From: Pachyrhynchus sulphureomaculatus
Lineage: Eukaryota > Arthropoda > Insecta > Coleoptera > Curculionidae
DNA: 64,000 nucleotides
Direction: 5' to 3'
Assembly: GCA_019049505.1 (NCBI GenBank)
Contig: CM032450.1
Span: 52,891,672-52,955,671, forward strand
The position numbers and the translations under genes were made by a program. Positions within the stretch are counted from its first letter, which is position 1. Every line of letters begins with the position of its first letter. The notes under the pieces are model-generated. The model was not told the origin of the DNA. It was given only the letters and a program-made list of their open reading frames with translations, and ran no database searches. Positions 54,686 to 64,000 of this stretch are shown in pieces.

Positions 54686-55555
54686 CCTTTTTTTTTTTAT
54701 GGGTCTAGCACACGTGCTACAGGGAAGTCCCTAAAGCGCTACAGAAGCGACACGTGTGCGGAGGAAAAGCGATTCACGTTGTTCTTGAATCGCTGTAGAT
54801 TGTACTTGGTGGGAAACACAGTCCTGGGCAAATTATTCCAAAGGGATGATGTTCTCCATATAAAAGACTGCTTGAGCGTTGTACGAGGAGTAACAAGCTG
54901 AACCTCATACGGATGTGAAGAATTAGCGCGACGTGTACTTCTAACCTGCACCGCTCTGGGAGGAATTAAGCGGGCCACATCCTTCGAACACTTTCCATGA
55001 AAGTACTTGTAGAATAGGCTCAAGTCGCCAACCGTTCTTCGATGTTCCAGCGAATCAAGGCCGACGGTCAGTTCCGGGTCTCCAATCAGACGAACAGCTC
55101 TTCTCTGAATAGAATCCAAGAAATGCAGTGTATGTTTGGGAGCGGAGCTCCAAACATGGGAGCAGTATTCCATAGTTGGTCGAATTTGAGCTTTGTAAAG
55201 AATTAACAGTTGTTGTGGAGTGTAAAGCTTTCTGGTTCGAAATAATATTCCCAACTTTTGAGAAGCTCTCCTTGCTATGCCTGCAACATGTTCATGCCAG
55301 GACATATTTGCTCCCAAATTAACGCCCAACAAATTGAGTGACGATGTTAGAGGAATGGAGTGACCCGACATAACTATGTCGGGTTCAGCGTTAACTTTTT
55401 TAGAAAAAACTGCCGCCTGGGTTTTTGTAGCGTTAAATTCCACTTGGTTACTGTCACCCCAAGATAGAATTTCTTCCAGGTCTTTGTTAAGTTGAACGAC
55501 TTCCTGCTGTCTGCGGATATTCGTCTGAGTAGTAGCCGATGTCCGAGCGTTCATG
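54686..55555 (-). mobile_element. LINE-A copy 9, 5' truncated
   Basis: The poly(A) end is at 54686-54696. One frame of 283 codons (54739-55590, extended by chance into the flank) covers the RT thumb region through the C-terminus: ILSWGDSNQVEFNATKTQAA, LLGVNLGANMSWHEHVAG, RRASQKLGILFRTRKLYTPQ, IRPTMEYCSHVW, ARLIPPRAVQVRSTRRANSS, WRTSSLWNNLPRTVFPTKYN. 5' truncation lies just after the FADD region, where Penelope terminus sequence begins (catggttagcgaaacgcgcg). One of the least decayed copies. Confidence 0.9.
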
Positions 55556-55612
55556 GTTAACATGGTTAGCGAAACGCGCGTCGAGTTCAAAAATAAAGTG
55601 TTTGGTGTAGTG
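55556..55612 (+). mobile_element. Penelope-like terminus fragment
   Basis: AACATGGTTAGCGAAACGCG continuing CGTCGAG, then AAATAAAGTGTTTGGTGTAG: the right half of the hammerhead-bearing terminus. Together with the copies at 54.4-54.66 kb, LINE-A copy 9 is bracketed by Penelope sequence. Confidence 0.6.
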
Positions 55613-55930
55613 GTGATATATACTACAGTTCGTGTAATTTTAATTTGAAATGAAAGTTGGCAATTCCAAGCATACGTACTGTTTCAAATACAATTAAACA
55701 ATAATAGCAAGCCCAAATATGCTTTGTATTCAACTTAACATGAATGTGTAATTAAATTACGTATTGTTTTTTCCAAAATAGTAACTAAATTTGTTCAACC
55801 GTTATCAGTATTTGTATAATATAAGGTCTCTTAATATTTAAATATGAATTTTATTTTTATTAAACGAAACTTTTACGTGTACTTATTAGCACATTTCTTT
55901 GTATACATCAGATATTTTGCATATAGACCT
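55613..55930. other. Intergenic AT-rich sequence, nothing recognised
   Basis: No coding or repeat signal I can support. Confidence 0.5.
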
Positions 55931-55932
55931 AG

Positions 55933-56128
55933 ATGTATGCTGATTGTCAAGTAGTTGAACAATTTCTTTGTCTAGGTGCTGTCATCGATTATTCTGGGAG
56001 CTCCGAGATGGAGATTCGACGGCGAATACGGTTGGGCCTGTTCAGTAATGACCAAACTTGCGAAAATATGGAAGAACAGATAAATACCCTTGAAAACCAA
56101 AACGGCACTGGTTATACTACGTTTGGGA
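55933..56128 (+). mobile_element. RTE-type LINE scrap (RT connection region)
   Basis: CQVVEQFLCLGAVIDYSGSS followed by EMEIRRRI, then in the next frame VMTKLAKIWKNR. This is the 'FxYLGSxI...EIxRRIxxA' block after the RT palm of RTE-type LINEs. Under 200 bp survive. Confidence 0.65.
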
Positions 56129-56239
56129 TATAGTCTTTTTCAAGATCTAAGATAGTGATTTGGCAATTGACGCAATATTAAACAACCCTTAGGATCTGCG
56201 CACGTACCTGGCCGTAACAGGGTCGTAATTAATATATAC

Positions 56240-56242
<3 letters not shown>

Positions 56243-56308
<66 letters not shown>
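56243..56308. repeat. (TA)n microsatellite
   Basis: TA array abutting the repeat that starts CTAGCCGGGCCCGCGGCTCC at 56309. Confidence 0.95.
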
Positions 56309-56309
<1 letters not shown>

Positions 56310-58013
56310 TAGCCGGGCCCGCGGCTCCGCTCGCATGGACTTGATTCGCCACTATCGTTATTGCTTATTCCTTATGTTACCCAACATAATAAAATATTTT
56401 CCCATTATTTCCCTTTATCTCTTAATATTTCTCCTTATCTCCCATTATCTCTACATAATTTCCATTATCTAGGCTTATCTCTGCTCATCTCCCATTATTT
56501 CTCCTTATCTCTCATTATTTCTCCTTATCTCCCATTATCACACCTTATCTTCCATTATCTAGGCTTATCTCGCAATATTTCTCCTTATCTCACCATAACT
56601 CCCATTATCTAGACTTATCTCTGCTTATCTCCCATTATTTCTCCTTATCTCCCATTATTTATATTTATCGCCCATTATCTCACCTTATCTCCCATTATCG
56701 AGGCTTATCTCGACTTATCTCCCATTATTTCTCCTTATCTCCCATTATCTTACCTTATCTCCCATTATCTAGGTTTATATCGAATTATATATAATATATG
56801 TAAAAATTTATAAAAACACGTAAATCGGATAAGTGGTTCTCAAGTGATAAGCGCACTAACGGACAGACAGACAGAGAGACGTTGCATTTTATATATATTC
56901 TAGATAGAAGATTATAGATAACCTGGCCAGAAAACTAATGTATGAATTTAAAAAAAAAACACGTAAATCGGATAAGAGGTTCTCGAGTGATAAGCACACT
57001 AACGGACAGACACACAGACAGACGGACGTTGCATTTTATATATATTATATTCTTTGCTACATGATATTGTTCCATATTTAATACTTTAGGCAGTGTATTG
57101 CAAGAGAACGCGCTAGCGGCAAACTTTTCTCTCCGACTTGATTCACTATTATCGTCACTGCTTATTCCTTATATCACCTAACGTAATAAAATATATCCTA
57201 TATGTATGTCTAACAAAAAAGAACGTAAATCGGATAAATGGTTCTCCAGTGATAAGCACACTAACGGATAGACAGACAGATACAGAGACGTTGCATTTTA
57301 TATATATTATAGATATTCTTTGCTACTTGATATTGTTCCATATTTAATGGTTTAGCATGTTTAAAAAAAAAGCACGTAAATCGGATAAGTGGTTCTCCAG
57401 TGATAAGCGCACAAACGAACAAACAGACATAGATACGTTGCATTTTATATATATTATAGATGCAATAAAATATGTATCTATAACCTGGTCAGAGAACATA
57501 TGTACGAATTTAAAAAATCACGTAAATTGCATAAGTAGATCTCGAGGGATAAGCGCACTAACGGACAGACAGACAGACTTATATATATTATAGATATAGG
57601 TTATTATCATTATTATTATTATATAACCTGGCCAAAGAATATATGTATGAATTAAAAAAAAACACATAAATCAGATAAGTGGTTTTTGCGTGACAAACGC
57701 ACTAATTGGCAGACAGACAGACAGAGAGACATTGCATTTTATATATATTATAGATTATAGATATTCTCTGCTACATAATATTGTTCCATATTTAATGGTT
57801 TAGGCTGTTTTATTATATAGCGGTAAACTTTTTTCCGACATCATTCACTATTTTACGTCACTACTCATTCCTTATGCTACCTATCGTAATAAAATATAGC
57901 CTATAACCTGGCCAGGGAACATATATATGTTTTAAAAAACAAAAGTACGTAAATCGGATAAGTGGTTCTCCAGTGATAAGCGCACTAACGGACAGACAGA
58001 CAGAGAGACGTTG

Positions 58014-58017
<4 letters not shown>
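56309..58017. repeat. Repeat field: C/T-rich minisatellite and seven units ending GACGTTGCATTTTATATA
   Basis: It starts with the GC-rich CTAGCCGGGCCCGCGGCTCC. From 56395 to 56790 comes a roughly 20-bp minisatellite (CTCCTTATCTCCCATTATCT variants). From 56805 to 58017 seven related blocks repeat the order 'cacgtaaatcggataagtgg', TGATAAGCGCACTAACGG, ACAGACAGACAGAGAGACG, TTGCATTTTATATATATTA, spaced 100-260 bp apart. No coding. It is probably a transposon whose 3' end amplified, or nested copies of one repeat. Confidence 0.7.

Positions 58018-58082
<65 letters not shown>
58018..58082. repeat. (TA)n microsatellite
   Basis: TA array between the repeat field and LINE-A copy 10. Confidence 0.95.
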
Positions 58083-58085
<3 letters not shown>

Positions 58086-59709
58086 GGCAGTTAGTCAAAA
58101 ATTTCACCAAATCCACCAGACCGCCACTCACACGGCTAGATAATTCTATTGCAACGACACCTGTTGAGAAAGCGAACTTGTTGGCTGAACTCTTTGCTTA
58201 ACATTCTACTGTCGATTTCCAAGGAAAAAACACCACCTACTATTCCCATAGTGCAAGGATGCCCGATATTGTCTTCAGAGAGCGTATCATAAAACGTATT
58301 TTAATCAAGCTAGACACCAAAAAAAGCTTCTGGCGCTGACGAAATACCTGCCATAGTTCTCAAAAACTCTGCGAGAGAACTAACACCAGTTTTCTTTAGA
58401 CTTTTCAACCTATCCTACAGAAAGGAAATATTTCCTTTCTGCTGGAAATGTGCCACAGTTCAGCCGATACCTAAAAAACGCAAGAAGACCTTGCCAAATA
58501 ACTACCGACCAGTCGCACTGCTTTCTATAATATCGAAAGTCATGGAAAAGGCCATCAATCAGCATTTTTAAAATATCTTGAAGGATTCAATATTATTAGC
58601 GATCACCAACATGGTTTTCGTAAAAAAATAGATCAACAGGAGACCTTCTGACTTATGTAACACACGTTTGGAACAATGTAATTGAACACTTTGGAGAATC
58701 TCGAGCGGTTGCTCTTGACATATCCAAGGCATTAGATCGTGTTTGGGACGATGGGCCGTTGAGTAAGCTACGCTCTTAATATATGTCTGAAAAGTTCTGT
58801 TTGTGGCTCTCATGTTTCCTCAGAGAGCGTTCTTTACGAGTGGCAGTCGACGGACTTCTTTCTAACACCTTCACTATCAACGCCGGTGTACCTCAAGGCT
58901 CCATACTCTCTCATATTCTCTTTCTCATTTACGTTAACGATCTGCTGGAAAAGACCAAGAATCCAATCTACAGCTTTGCAGATGACAGTACGCTTATCTC
59001 TTCATTCACTTTGAACGCTCGGACATCAGCTACTCAGACGAATATCCGCAGACAGCAGGAAGTCATTCAACTTAACAAAGACCTGGAAGAAATTCTATCT
59101 TGGGGTGACAGTAACCAGTTTTTTCTAAAAAAGTTAACGTTATTGAACACGACACACTTATGTCGGGACACTCCATTCCTCTAACATCGTCACTCAATTT
59201 GTTGGGCGTTAATTTGGGAGCAAATATGTCCTAACATGAACATGTTGCAGGCATAGCAAGGAGAGCTTCTTAAAAGTTGGGATTATTATCTCGAACCAGA
59301 AAGCTTTACACTCCACAACAACTGTTAATTCTTTACAAAGCTCAAATTCGACCAACTATGGAATACTGCTCCCATGTTTGGGGCTCCGCTCCCAAACATA
59401 CACTGCATTTGTTGGATTCTATTCAGAGAAGAGTTGTTTGTCTGATCGGAGACCCGGAACTGACCGGCGGCCTTGATTCGCTGGAACATCGAAGAACGGT
59501 TGGCGACTTGAGCCTATTCTATAAGTATTTTCATGGAAGGTGTTCGAAGGATGTGGCCTGCTTAATTTCTCCCAGAGCGGTGCATGTTAGAAGTACACGT
59601 CGCACTAATACTTCATATCCGTATGAGGTTCAGCTTGTTACTCCTCGTACAACGCTTTTCAAGCAGTCTTTTATATGGAGAACATCTTCCCTTTGGAATA
59701 ATTTGCCCA

Positions 59710-59740
<31 letters not shown>

Positions 59741-59861
59741 GTGTTTCCCACCGAGTACAATTTACAGCGATTCAAGAACAACGTGAATCGCTTTCTCCGC
59801 ACACGTGTCGCTCCTGTAGCGCTTTAGAGGCTTCCCTGCAGTACGTATGCTAGACCCATAA
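58083..59861 (+). mobile_element. LINE-A copy 10 (plus strand), flanked by TA arrays, with a 28-base G run
   Basis: It begins in the linker upstream of the RT (ATNSIATTPVEKANLLAELF region near 58135) and runs to the family 3' end 'acgtatgctagacccataag' at 59861. The poly(A) tail is replaced by a TA array. It is the longest plus-strand copy in the window. Confidence 0.9.
58130..59826 (+). pseudogene. LINE-A ORF2, RT to C-terminus, frameshifted
   Basis: In order: RIIKRILIKLDTKK and SGADEIPAIVLKN-like start (58280-58370), PTNYRPVALLS-equivalent (58500), a TAA in the motif A region (58778), SYMSEKFCLWLSCFLRERSL, NTFTINAGVPQGSILSHILF, IYSFADDSTLISSF (58783-59184), a deletion near 59120, then KLYTPQQLLILYKAQIRPTM and EYCSHVWGSAPKHTLHLLDS (59277-59786), RAVHVRSTRRTNTSYPYEVQ and WRTSSLWNNLPR. 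Here GG of the consensus CCAGGACTG is expanded to a run of 28 G (59710-59737), which encodes a Gly run and shifts the frame. Catalytic FADD is present; the frame is broken at least four times. Confidence 0.85.

Positions 59862-59932
<71 letters not shown>
59862..59932. repeat. (TA)n microsatellite
   Basis: TA array joined directly to the 3' end of LINE-A copy 10. Confidence 0.95.
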
Positions 59933-59934
<2 letters not shown>

Positions 59935-60042
59935 CTAACATCTTATTGGCTACTTCGTGTTTATAAATATAAAGAATATTCTTCATTTTATCTGCAGTAT
60001 TATACTGAAATAGTGTATTTTATCAAGTTCAATAGTGTCTTA

Positions 60043-60875
60043 AAATGTCCGAAACCCTTTCCATCAGAAGCCGCAAATGTTTGCCCGTTGAGGCAAAAGT
60101 GATAGTTAAACGTGTTTATTTAAAATTAGTGGAGCGAGGCCACGAAAAGTTCTTTTCATTGATGGAAACATCAGCTTTAACAAGCATCCCTGAAAGTACA
60201 GTTTAGAAAATTGTAAATAATTCGATAGCGCCTAAAAAAAACACGAAAAGACAGAGGTGTGTCGAAATGTATTGATTTCTGTCAAGAAGACTTAATCCTC
60301 CGCAAAATTTATGAAATGTATGCTGAACAAAAAGTTCCTATGTTATTGTCACTTTCACGGAGGCAGTTCGAGAATAGTTGTGACATAAAATGTTCCACTA
60401 CAACTTCATGGCGTATTCTACGACGTTTGGGGTTTTTGTTCAAAAAAAAAAATAGACAAAAGGCAAGTTATAATGGAATCACAATTCAGAGGGGAATAAA
60501 CGGAATTGAAAAAGTAAATACAGATAGATCGGAAAATTGAACGATAATCTACTTAGATGAGACTTGGTATGACACCCACGACACACCCAGTAAAGGATGG
60601 ATTGACAAATCCAAAAAATGCCACACCAAAGCTCCACCAAATAAAGGTAAAAGAATAACTATTACACCCACTTTAAACAGTAATGTGATTGAGTTGATAA
60701 AGAGAGTAGTCAAAAATGTAACCGTTGAAAACTGGAGAAACTGTATTCAACATGTCAAAAAAATTGAAAACTCAGATAGATGTATGTACGTAAATATAAA
60801 TAGTTTAGAACCTTACAGGAATACATTAAGTAAATTTTGTTTATTATGCAGCTGCATTTATAATTTGATTTGCTG
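60043..60875 (+). pseudogene. 'YLDETW'-type DDE transposase relic, internally deleted
   Basis: The start is ATG at 60043: MSETLSIRSRKCLPVEAKVI, VKRVYLKLVERGHEKFF, then a stop and shift. The frame 60259-60540 gives ECRK-like MSKCIDFCQEDLILRKIYEM, SLSRRQFENSCDIKCSTTTS and WRILRRLGFLFKKKNRQKAS (HTH end). The next frame gives IIYLDETWYDTHDTPSKGWI (first catalytic Asp in LDETW) and NKGKRITI. Directly afterwards comes VIELIKRVVKNVTVENWRNC with IQHVKKIEN, the C-terminal end of this family. The middle with the second and third catalytic residues is deleted. The LDETW type is an IS630/Tc1-related transposase common in arthropods. No termini found. Confidence 0.68.
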
Positions 60876-61726
60876 AGCTCAAGAGAAGTGTTGTGTCCGT
60901 GAAAAACTGACTAAAGGAGATTTTTACTTTTCTTACGTTCACAAAAGCGTAGTTTTCCTTCCAGTCGATTGATATCTATAGGACTGTAGGCACGAAGTGG
61001 GATATCTATTTGAATTTGGTACAGACATATGAAGTAGAAAAGGAAACTTACAGTTTTTGAGCGATATCTCTTCAGAGAAAAGGGACGCGGACGGAATAAT
61101 TTTGTAGAATTTCAATAGTATTATAAGAATTTTTCCTAGTATTTGGTTAAAACAGTGAACAAATTTTTAGCATAATTGTTAAACATTCAGCGGATAAACG
61201 GTGGAGGAGGCGATTAAGGGGGTTGCTTCAAATATGTTATATGTCCTTTTTAGGGTTGTCGAAGAAAAATATGAAATATCGTATTATTATTTCCAATTTT
61301 ACCAGAATATGATGTAAAGAATGGTGTTCCCTTCCCTTCTCTTTTTAAACTTAATTGATGTTGAGATTGACGTTTTTTTTTAATGTTTAAAATTGCTATT
61401 ATTCATAATGTAGTAATTAATTAAATTTTTTCAATGATAAAACCAGAATATGTTTTTTTCGAACAATTGCTACCAATTTACCATCAGATGCTTTTTACTT
61501 ATACGGTCGATTAATAATTAAACAATTTTACCATTAATGACAAAGGTCAACGCATTGTCTATCAAATCAGTCAACCATTATGTGGGTCAATATATTTAAG
61601 GTTTTCTGTTTTTGTTTTAAATCGGTATATTGTGGAGTGCGCAGTTTAAATGACGATAGTCAATTTGTAAGCAAGGTTTTAGATGAAGGATCACTATTAT
61701 TCTTTTTAACAATGTTGTTGGTTTTT
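60876..61726. other. Intergenic AT-rich sequence, nothing recognised
   Basis: No coding or repeat signal I can support. Confidence 0.5.
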
Positions 61727-62640
61727 TTTATGGGTCTAGCACACGTGCTGCAGGGAAGTCACTAAAACGCTACAGGAGCGGCATGTGTGTGGAAAAAGCG
61801 ATTCACGTTGGTCTTGAATCGCTGTAAATTGTTTGATTCTCTTCTCAGTGGTTTCTTTGTCAGGACTTGTGCTTTTATTAAAGCAACGCATGGTGTGTTC
61901 GTTGATTCCTGTAGTGTAACTAATGCGTTGCTTTGATTTTCCCGCCTTGGTGGGTGTCGGCTTACTCGCCGGTATAACACTTTTGGCAGGTCCATTTTCA
62001 GTTGCCCGGTCTTCATCGTTTTGGTCGAGCTGCCATTTCCCGCGACGTCCTCGACCGTTACATCGCTCGCCCGATGCTTTTTTTATCGGTCTACTGTTGT
62101 TTGGGATGTTTTTAGTGTTTTGTGGTGTCAGAAGCTCAAAGTGTCCCGACATTGGGTTGCCTGTTAGTAGAAGGTAAATAGTTTCGGTGTGTTTTCTTGT
62201 GCTTATTATTGTTGGTCTGTCCCTAAAAGTTATTTTTGTGTATCTTGTTCTTCGTTGTTTTGAGAAGATATGAAAGTTGCTATTCTGGGTTTCCGAGAGG
62301 GCAAGTATCTCTAGGCTCGTTTCATAGGTGCCATTTTTCCTCATATAGTTATAGTAGTTATTGAAGTCTTTCATATCGTCGTCCCCATTTCATGATGGTT
62401 TTGGTGGCCATATAAGTGTAAGCTAACTGCACGGAAAAAGCAATTTCCATCACCTACAATGTCAGATCTGGTAAAACTATCGGGAGTAGTTTCGGCGGAG
62501 GAGGCGGTTGGTTGGATCGTTCGTCGTTGTTGTTGTTGTGGTGGTGCTGTAGGTTTTTGTACGACAGGGGTCCGCCTCCTCAACACCCTGCCATTACCAC
62601 TATTATAATTATTATTATTTGACATAGTGTTCCCACAAGT
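61727..62640 (-). mobile_element. Chimeric retrosequence: OTU-protease ORF joined to a LINE-A 3' end
   Basis: The left 115 bp (61727-61842) are the LINE-A 3' terminus including the poly(A) end (T run at 61726-61733). At about 61843 it joins unrelated sequence encoding an OTU-type protein. This could be template switching during LINE reverse transcription or insertion of one next to the other; the exact 5' end is unclear. Confidence 0.6.
61844..62625 (-). pseudogene. OTU-type cysteine protease fragment, frameshifted
   Basis: ATG at 62623-62625: MSNNNNYNSGNGRVLRRR, a Gln/Pro-rich stretch, then SDIVGDGNCFFRAVSLHLYG. DGNCFFR with the Cys nucleophile is the OTU signature. It is followed by HQNHHEM, then a deletion or frameshift at about 62375 and the next frame: MKDFNNYYNYMRKNGTYETS, LEILALSETQNSNFHIFSKQ, HTETIYLLLTGNPMSGHFEL (the conserved C-terminal His in GHFELL). 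A basic, Lys/Pro-rich tail (ASKPTPTKAGKSKQR) follows until the LINE-A junction. OTU proteases remove ubiquitin; OTU domains also occur inside retrotransposon proteins, which is the likelier origin here. The part between the Cys and His regions is shortened, so activity is unlikely. Confidence 0.7.
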
Positions 62641-63517
62641 ATCCTAGGAAAGAAGGGTCGACTGCCCTCGTAGTACCGTACATGTACGGTAAAACTAGAC
62701 TAACTACAGGTGAATACTTCTACCACTCATTTTGCCTGGAAGCTGATTTCGTTCCATATTATGTTAGTACGTTGGAGAAAACTCTGTTAAAAATATGCCA
62801 GTAATTGATGTACAATTTTTGGTGACCTGTAGTTGGCTAGGTACATTAACTTTTAGCCTTAGTATCAATCAACAAATCACGTTTAGCATTAATAAGTTTT
62901 AAAATGTTATGCCTCCGATTTAGCAAACATAATCATTATTTATCTCCATACATGTATTGTTAATTATAACCTTATCTCTACGTGAATAACCCAATTTCTT
63001 ACACACCTTACAATTTATTTTGCTTCTATACAAATATTATTTTAGTTTCTAAAATAAAAACATATTTTTTTTTTTATCTTGATTACATTTCAAAATTTTT
63101 ATTTTTTCTTTTGAAGGATGTGCTTGTATACTCCCATAAATACTGTTACAATGAAAACATTTTCGAAACATTTAATTTCTATGAAAATTATAACAATTTA
63201 TTATGGAATTAATTCCTATATTCATAATGACAAAATTAATTCAACATTTTCTTTATTGTTGGATTGGCAATATCGTCAAATTTATGAACTAGTATTTTTT
63301 CAAATTATTTTAAAAATATAATAATTTTGGTAAAAAACACAACGCCCTGTATAACACCGTTAATTCTTTCATCGGATAAGGTTTTTTCAAAACGAGTTTA
63401 AGAAGGTATAATTTGATGGTAATATCTTCGACACAATCCTTTCTAATACTCCATCCTACCCGTTATATCTTTGATAGTAGGTAATAATGCTTAAAACTAG
63501 GAAAAATTCTCATATCG
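62641..63517. other. Intergenic AT-rich sequence, nothing recognised
   Basis: No coding or repeat signal I can support; a short ACATGTACGG/CCGTACATGT palindrome lies near 62675. Confidence 0.5.
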
Positions 63518-64000
63518 TTTTTTTTTTATGGCTCTAGCACACGTGCTGCAGGGAAGAAATCCCTAAAGCGCTACAGGAGCGACACGTGTGCGAAAAAAGC
63601 GATTCACGTTGTTCTTGAATCGCTGTAAATTGTACTCGGTGGGAAATACAGTCCTGGGCAAATTATTCCAAAGGGATGATGTTCTCCATATAAAAGACTG
63701 CTTGAAATGCGTTGTACGAGGAGTAACAAGCTGAACCTCAAACGGATGTGAAGTATTAGCGCAACGTGTACTTCTAACATGCACCGCCTTGGGACGAATT
63801 AAGCGGGCCACATCCTTAGAAAACTTTCCATGAAAATACTTGTAGAACAGGCTCAAGTCGCCAACCATTCTTCGGTGTTCCAGGGTCAGTTCTGGGTCTC
63901 CAATCAGACGAACAGCTCTTCTCTGAATAGAATCCAACAAATGCAGTGTATGTTTGGGAGCGGAGCCCCAAACATGGGAGCAGTATTCCATAGTTGGTCG
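63518..64000 (-). mobile_element. LINE-A copy 11, runs off the right edge
   Basis: The poly(A) end is at 63518-63527 (T on plus). The frame 63563-63991 covers the C-terminal region: MEYCSHVWGSAPKHTLHLLD, RRAVRLIGDPELT, SRDVARLIRPKAVHVRSTRC-like, WRTSSLWNNLPRTVFPTEYN, FFRTRVAPVAL. A short deletion removes the GGLDS residues. The rest is beyond the window. Confidence 0.9.

Noticed and set aside
56395..56790. CRISPR-like regularly repeated array
   Set aside because: A C/T-rich minisatellite without distinct spacers, in a eukaryotic genome.
61923..62177. Plus-strand frame with hydrophobic stretches that looks like a membrane protein
   Set aside because: Antisense shadow of the OTU-protein tail; no start context and no homology recognised.

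Overview
This is eukaryotic DNA, most likely from an insect or another arthropod. It is AT-rich and gene-poor, has spliced exons with GT/AG borders, and is full of insect-type transposons: mariner, Tigger/pogo, Jockey/CR1-, RTE- and R2-like LINEs and Penelope-like elements. There is no operon structure and I found no rRNA, tRNA or CRISPR array. The species cannot be fixed from the sequence; a beetle or hemipteran would fit.

Only one host gene is supported. Positions about 1.7-20.3 kb hold the last five recognisable coding exons, plus strand, of an ASAP-type ArfGAP gene (ArfGAP with SH3, ankyrin and PH domains). The exons are 1698-1752, 3380-3586, 6432-6631, 10458-10508 and 19961-20269. They join in phase and encode a Ser/Pro-rich linker with PPxP stretches followed by a C-terminal SH3 domain and the stop codon. 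The BAR, PH, ArfGAP and ankyrin parts would lie left of the window. The introns are packed with transposon debris: a Tigger-like element (1-786), a mariner (2151-3307), several antisense copies of one LINE family (called LINE-A here), a second Tigger-like element with a later retroelement insertion (10742-13405), and a LINE with a long open reverse-transcriptase frame (LINE-B, 15606-18049).

From 20.3 to 64 kb I see only mobile DNA and unannotated AT-rich sequence. In order: a mariner split by a fold-back element (21-24 kb); an old direct duplication (25.2-27.1 kb); a degenerate transposase relic with RAG1/Transib-like landmarks, split by the 5' part of an R2-like LINE (28.1-31.4 kb); a deleted Tigger copy (31.7-32.7 kb); a 2.2-kb element with about 0.5-kb inverted repeats around an open frame (35-37 kb); a Penelope-like GIY-YIG endonuclease interrupted by RTE-like LINEs and ending in a hammerhead-like motif (39.5-41.6 kb); a 3.2-kb element with about 430-bp inverted repeats and a Cys-rich transposase-like gene (42.0-45.2 kb); a mariner (45.4-46.6 kb); a Tigger with both ends (46.6-48.7 kb); a third long-inverted-repeat element (49.1-52.4 kb); a DD41D-type mariner (52.6-53.9 kb); Penelope hammerhead ends (54.2-55.6 kb); a tandem repeat field (56.3-58.0 kb); LINE-A copies; a YLDETW-type transposase relic (60 kb); and an OTU-protease fragment fused to a LINE-A tail (61.7-62.6 kb).

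The strongest candidates for undescribed biology are the three long-inverted-repeat elements, the RAG1-like relic, the Penelope hammerhead sites, and a compact structured insertion at 42.5 kb. All family assignments come from reading motifs; no search was run.
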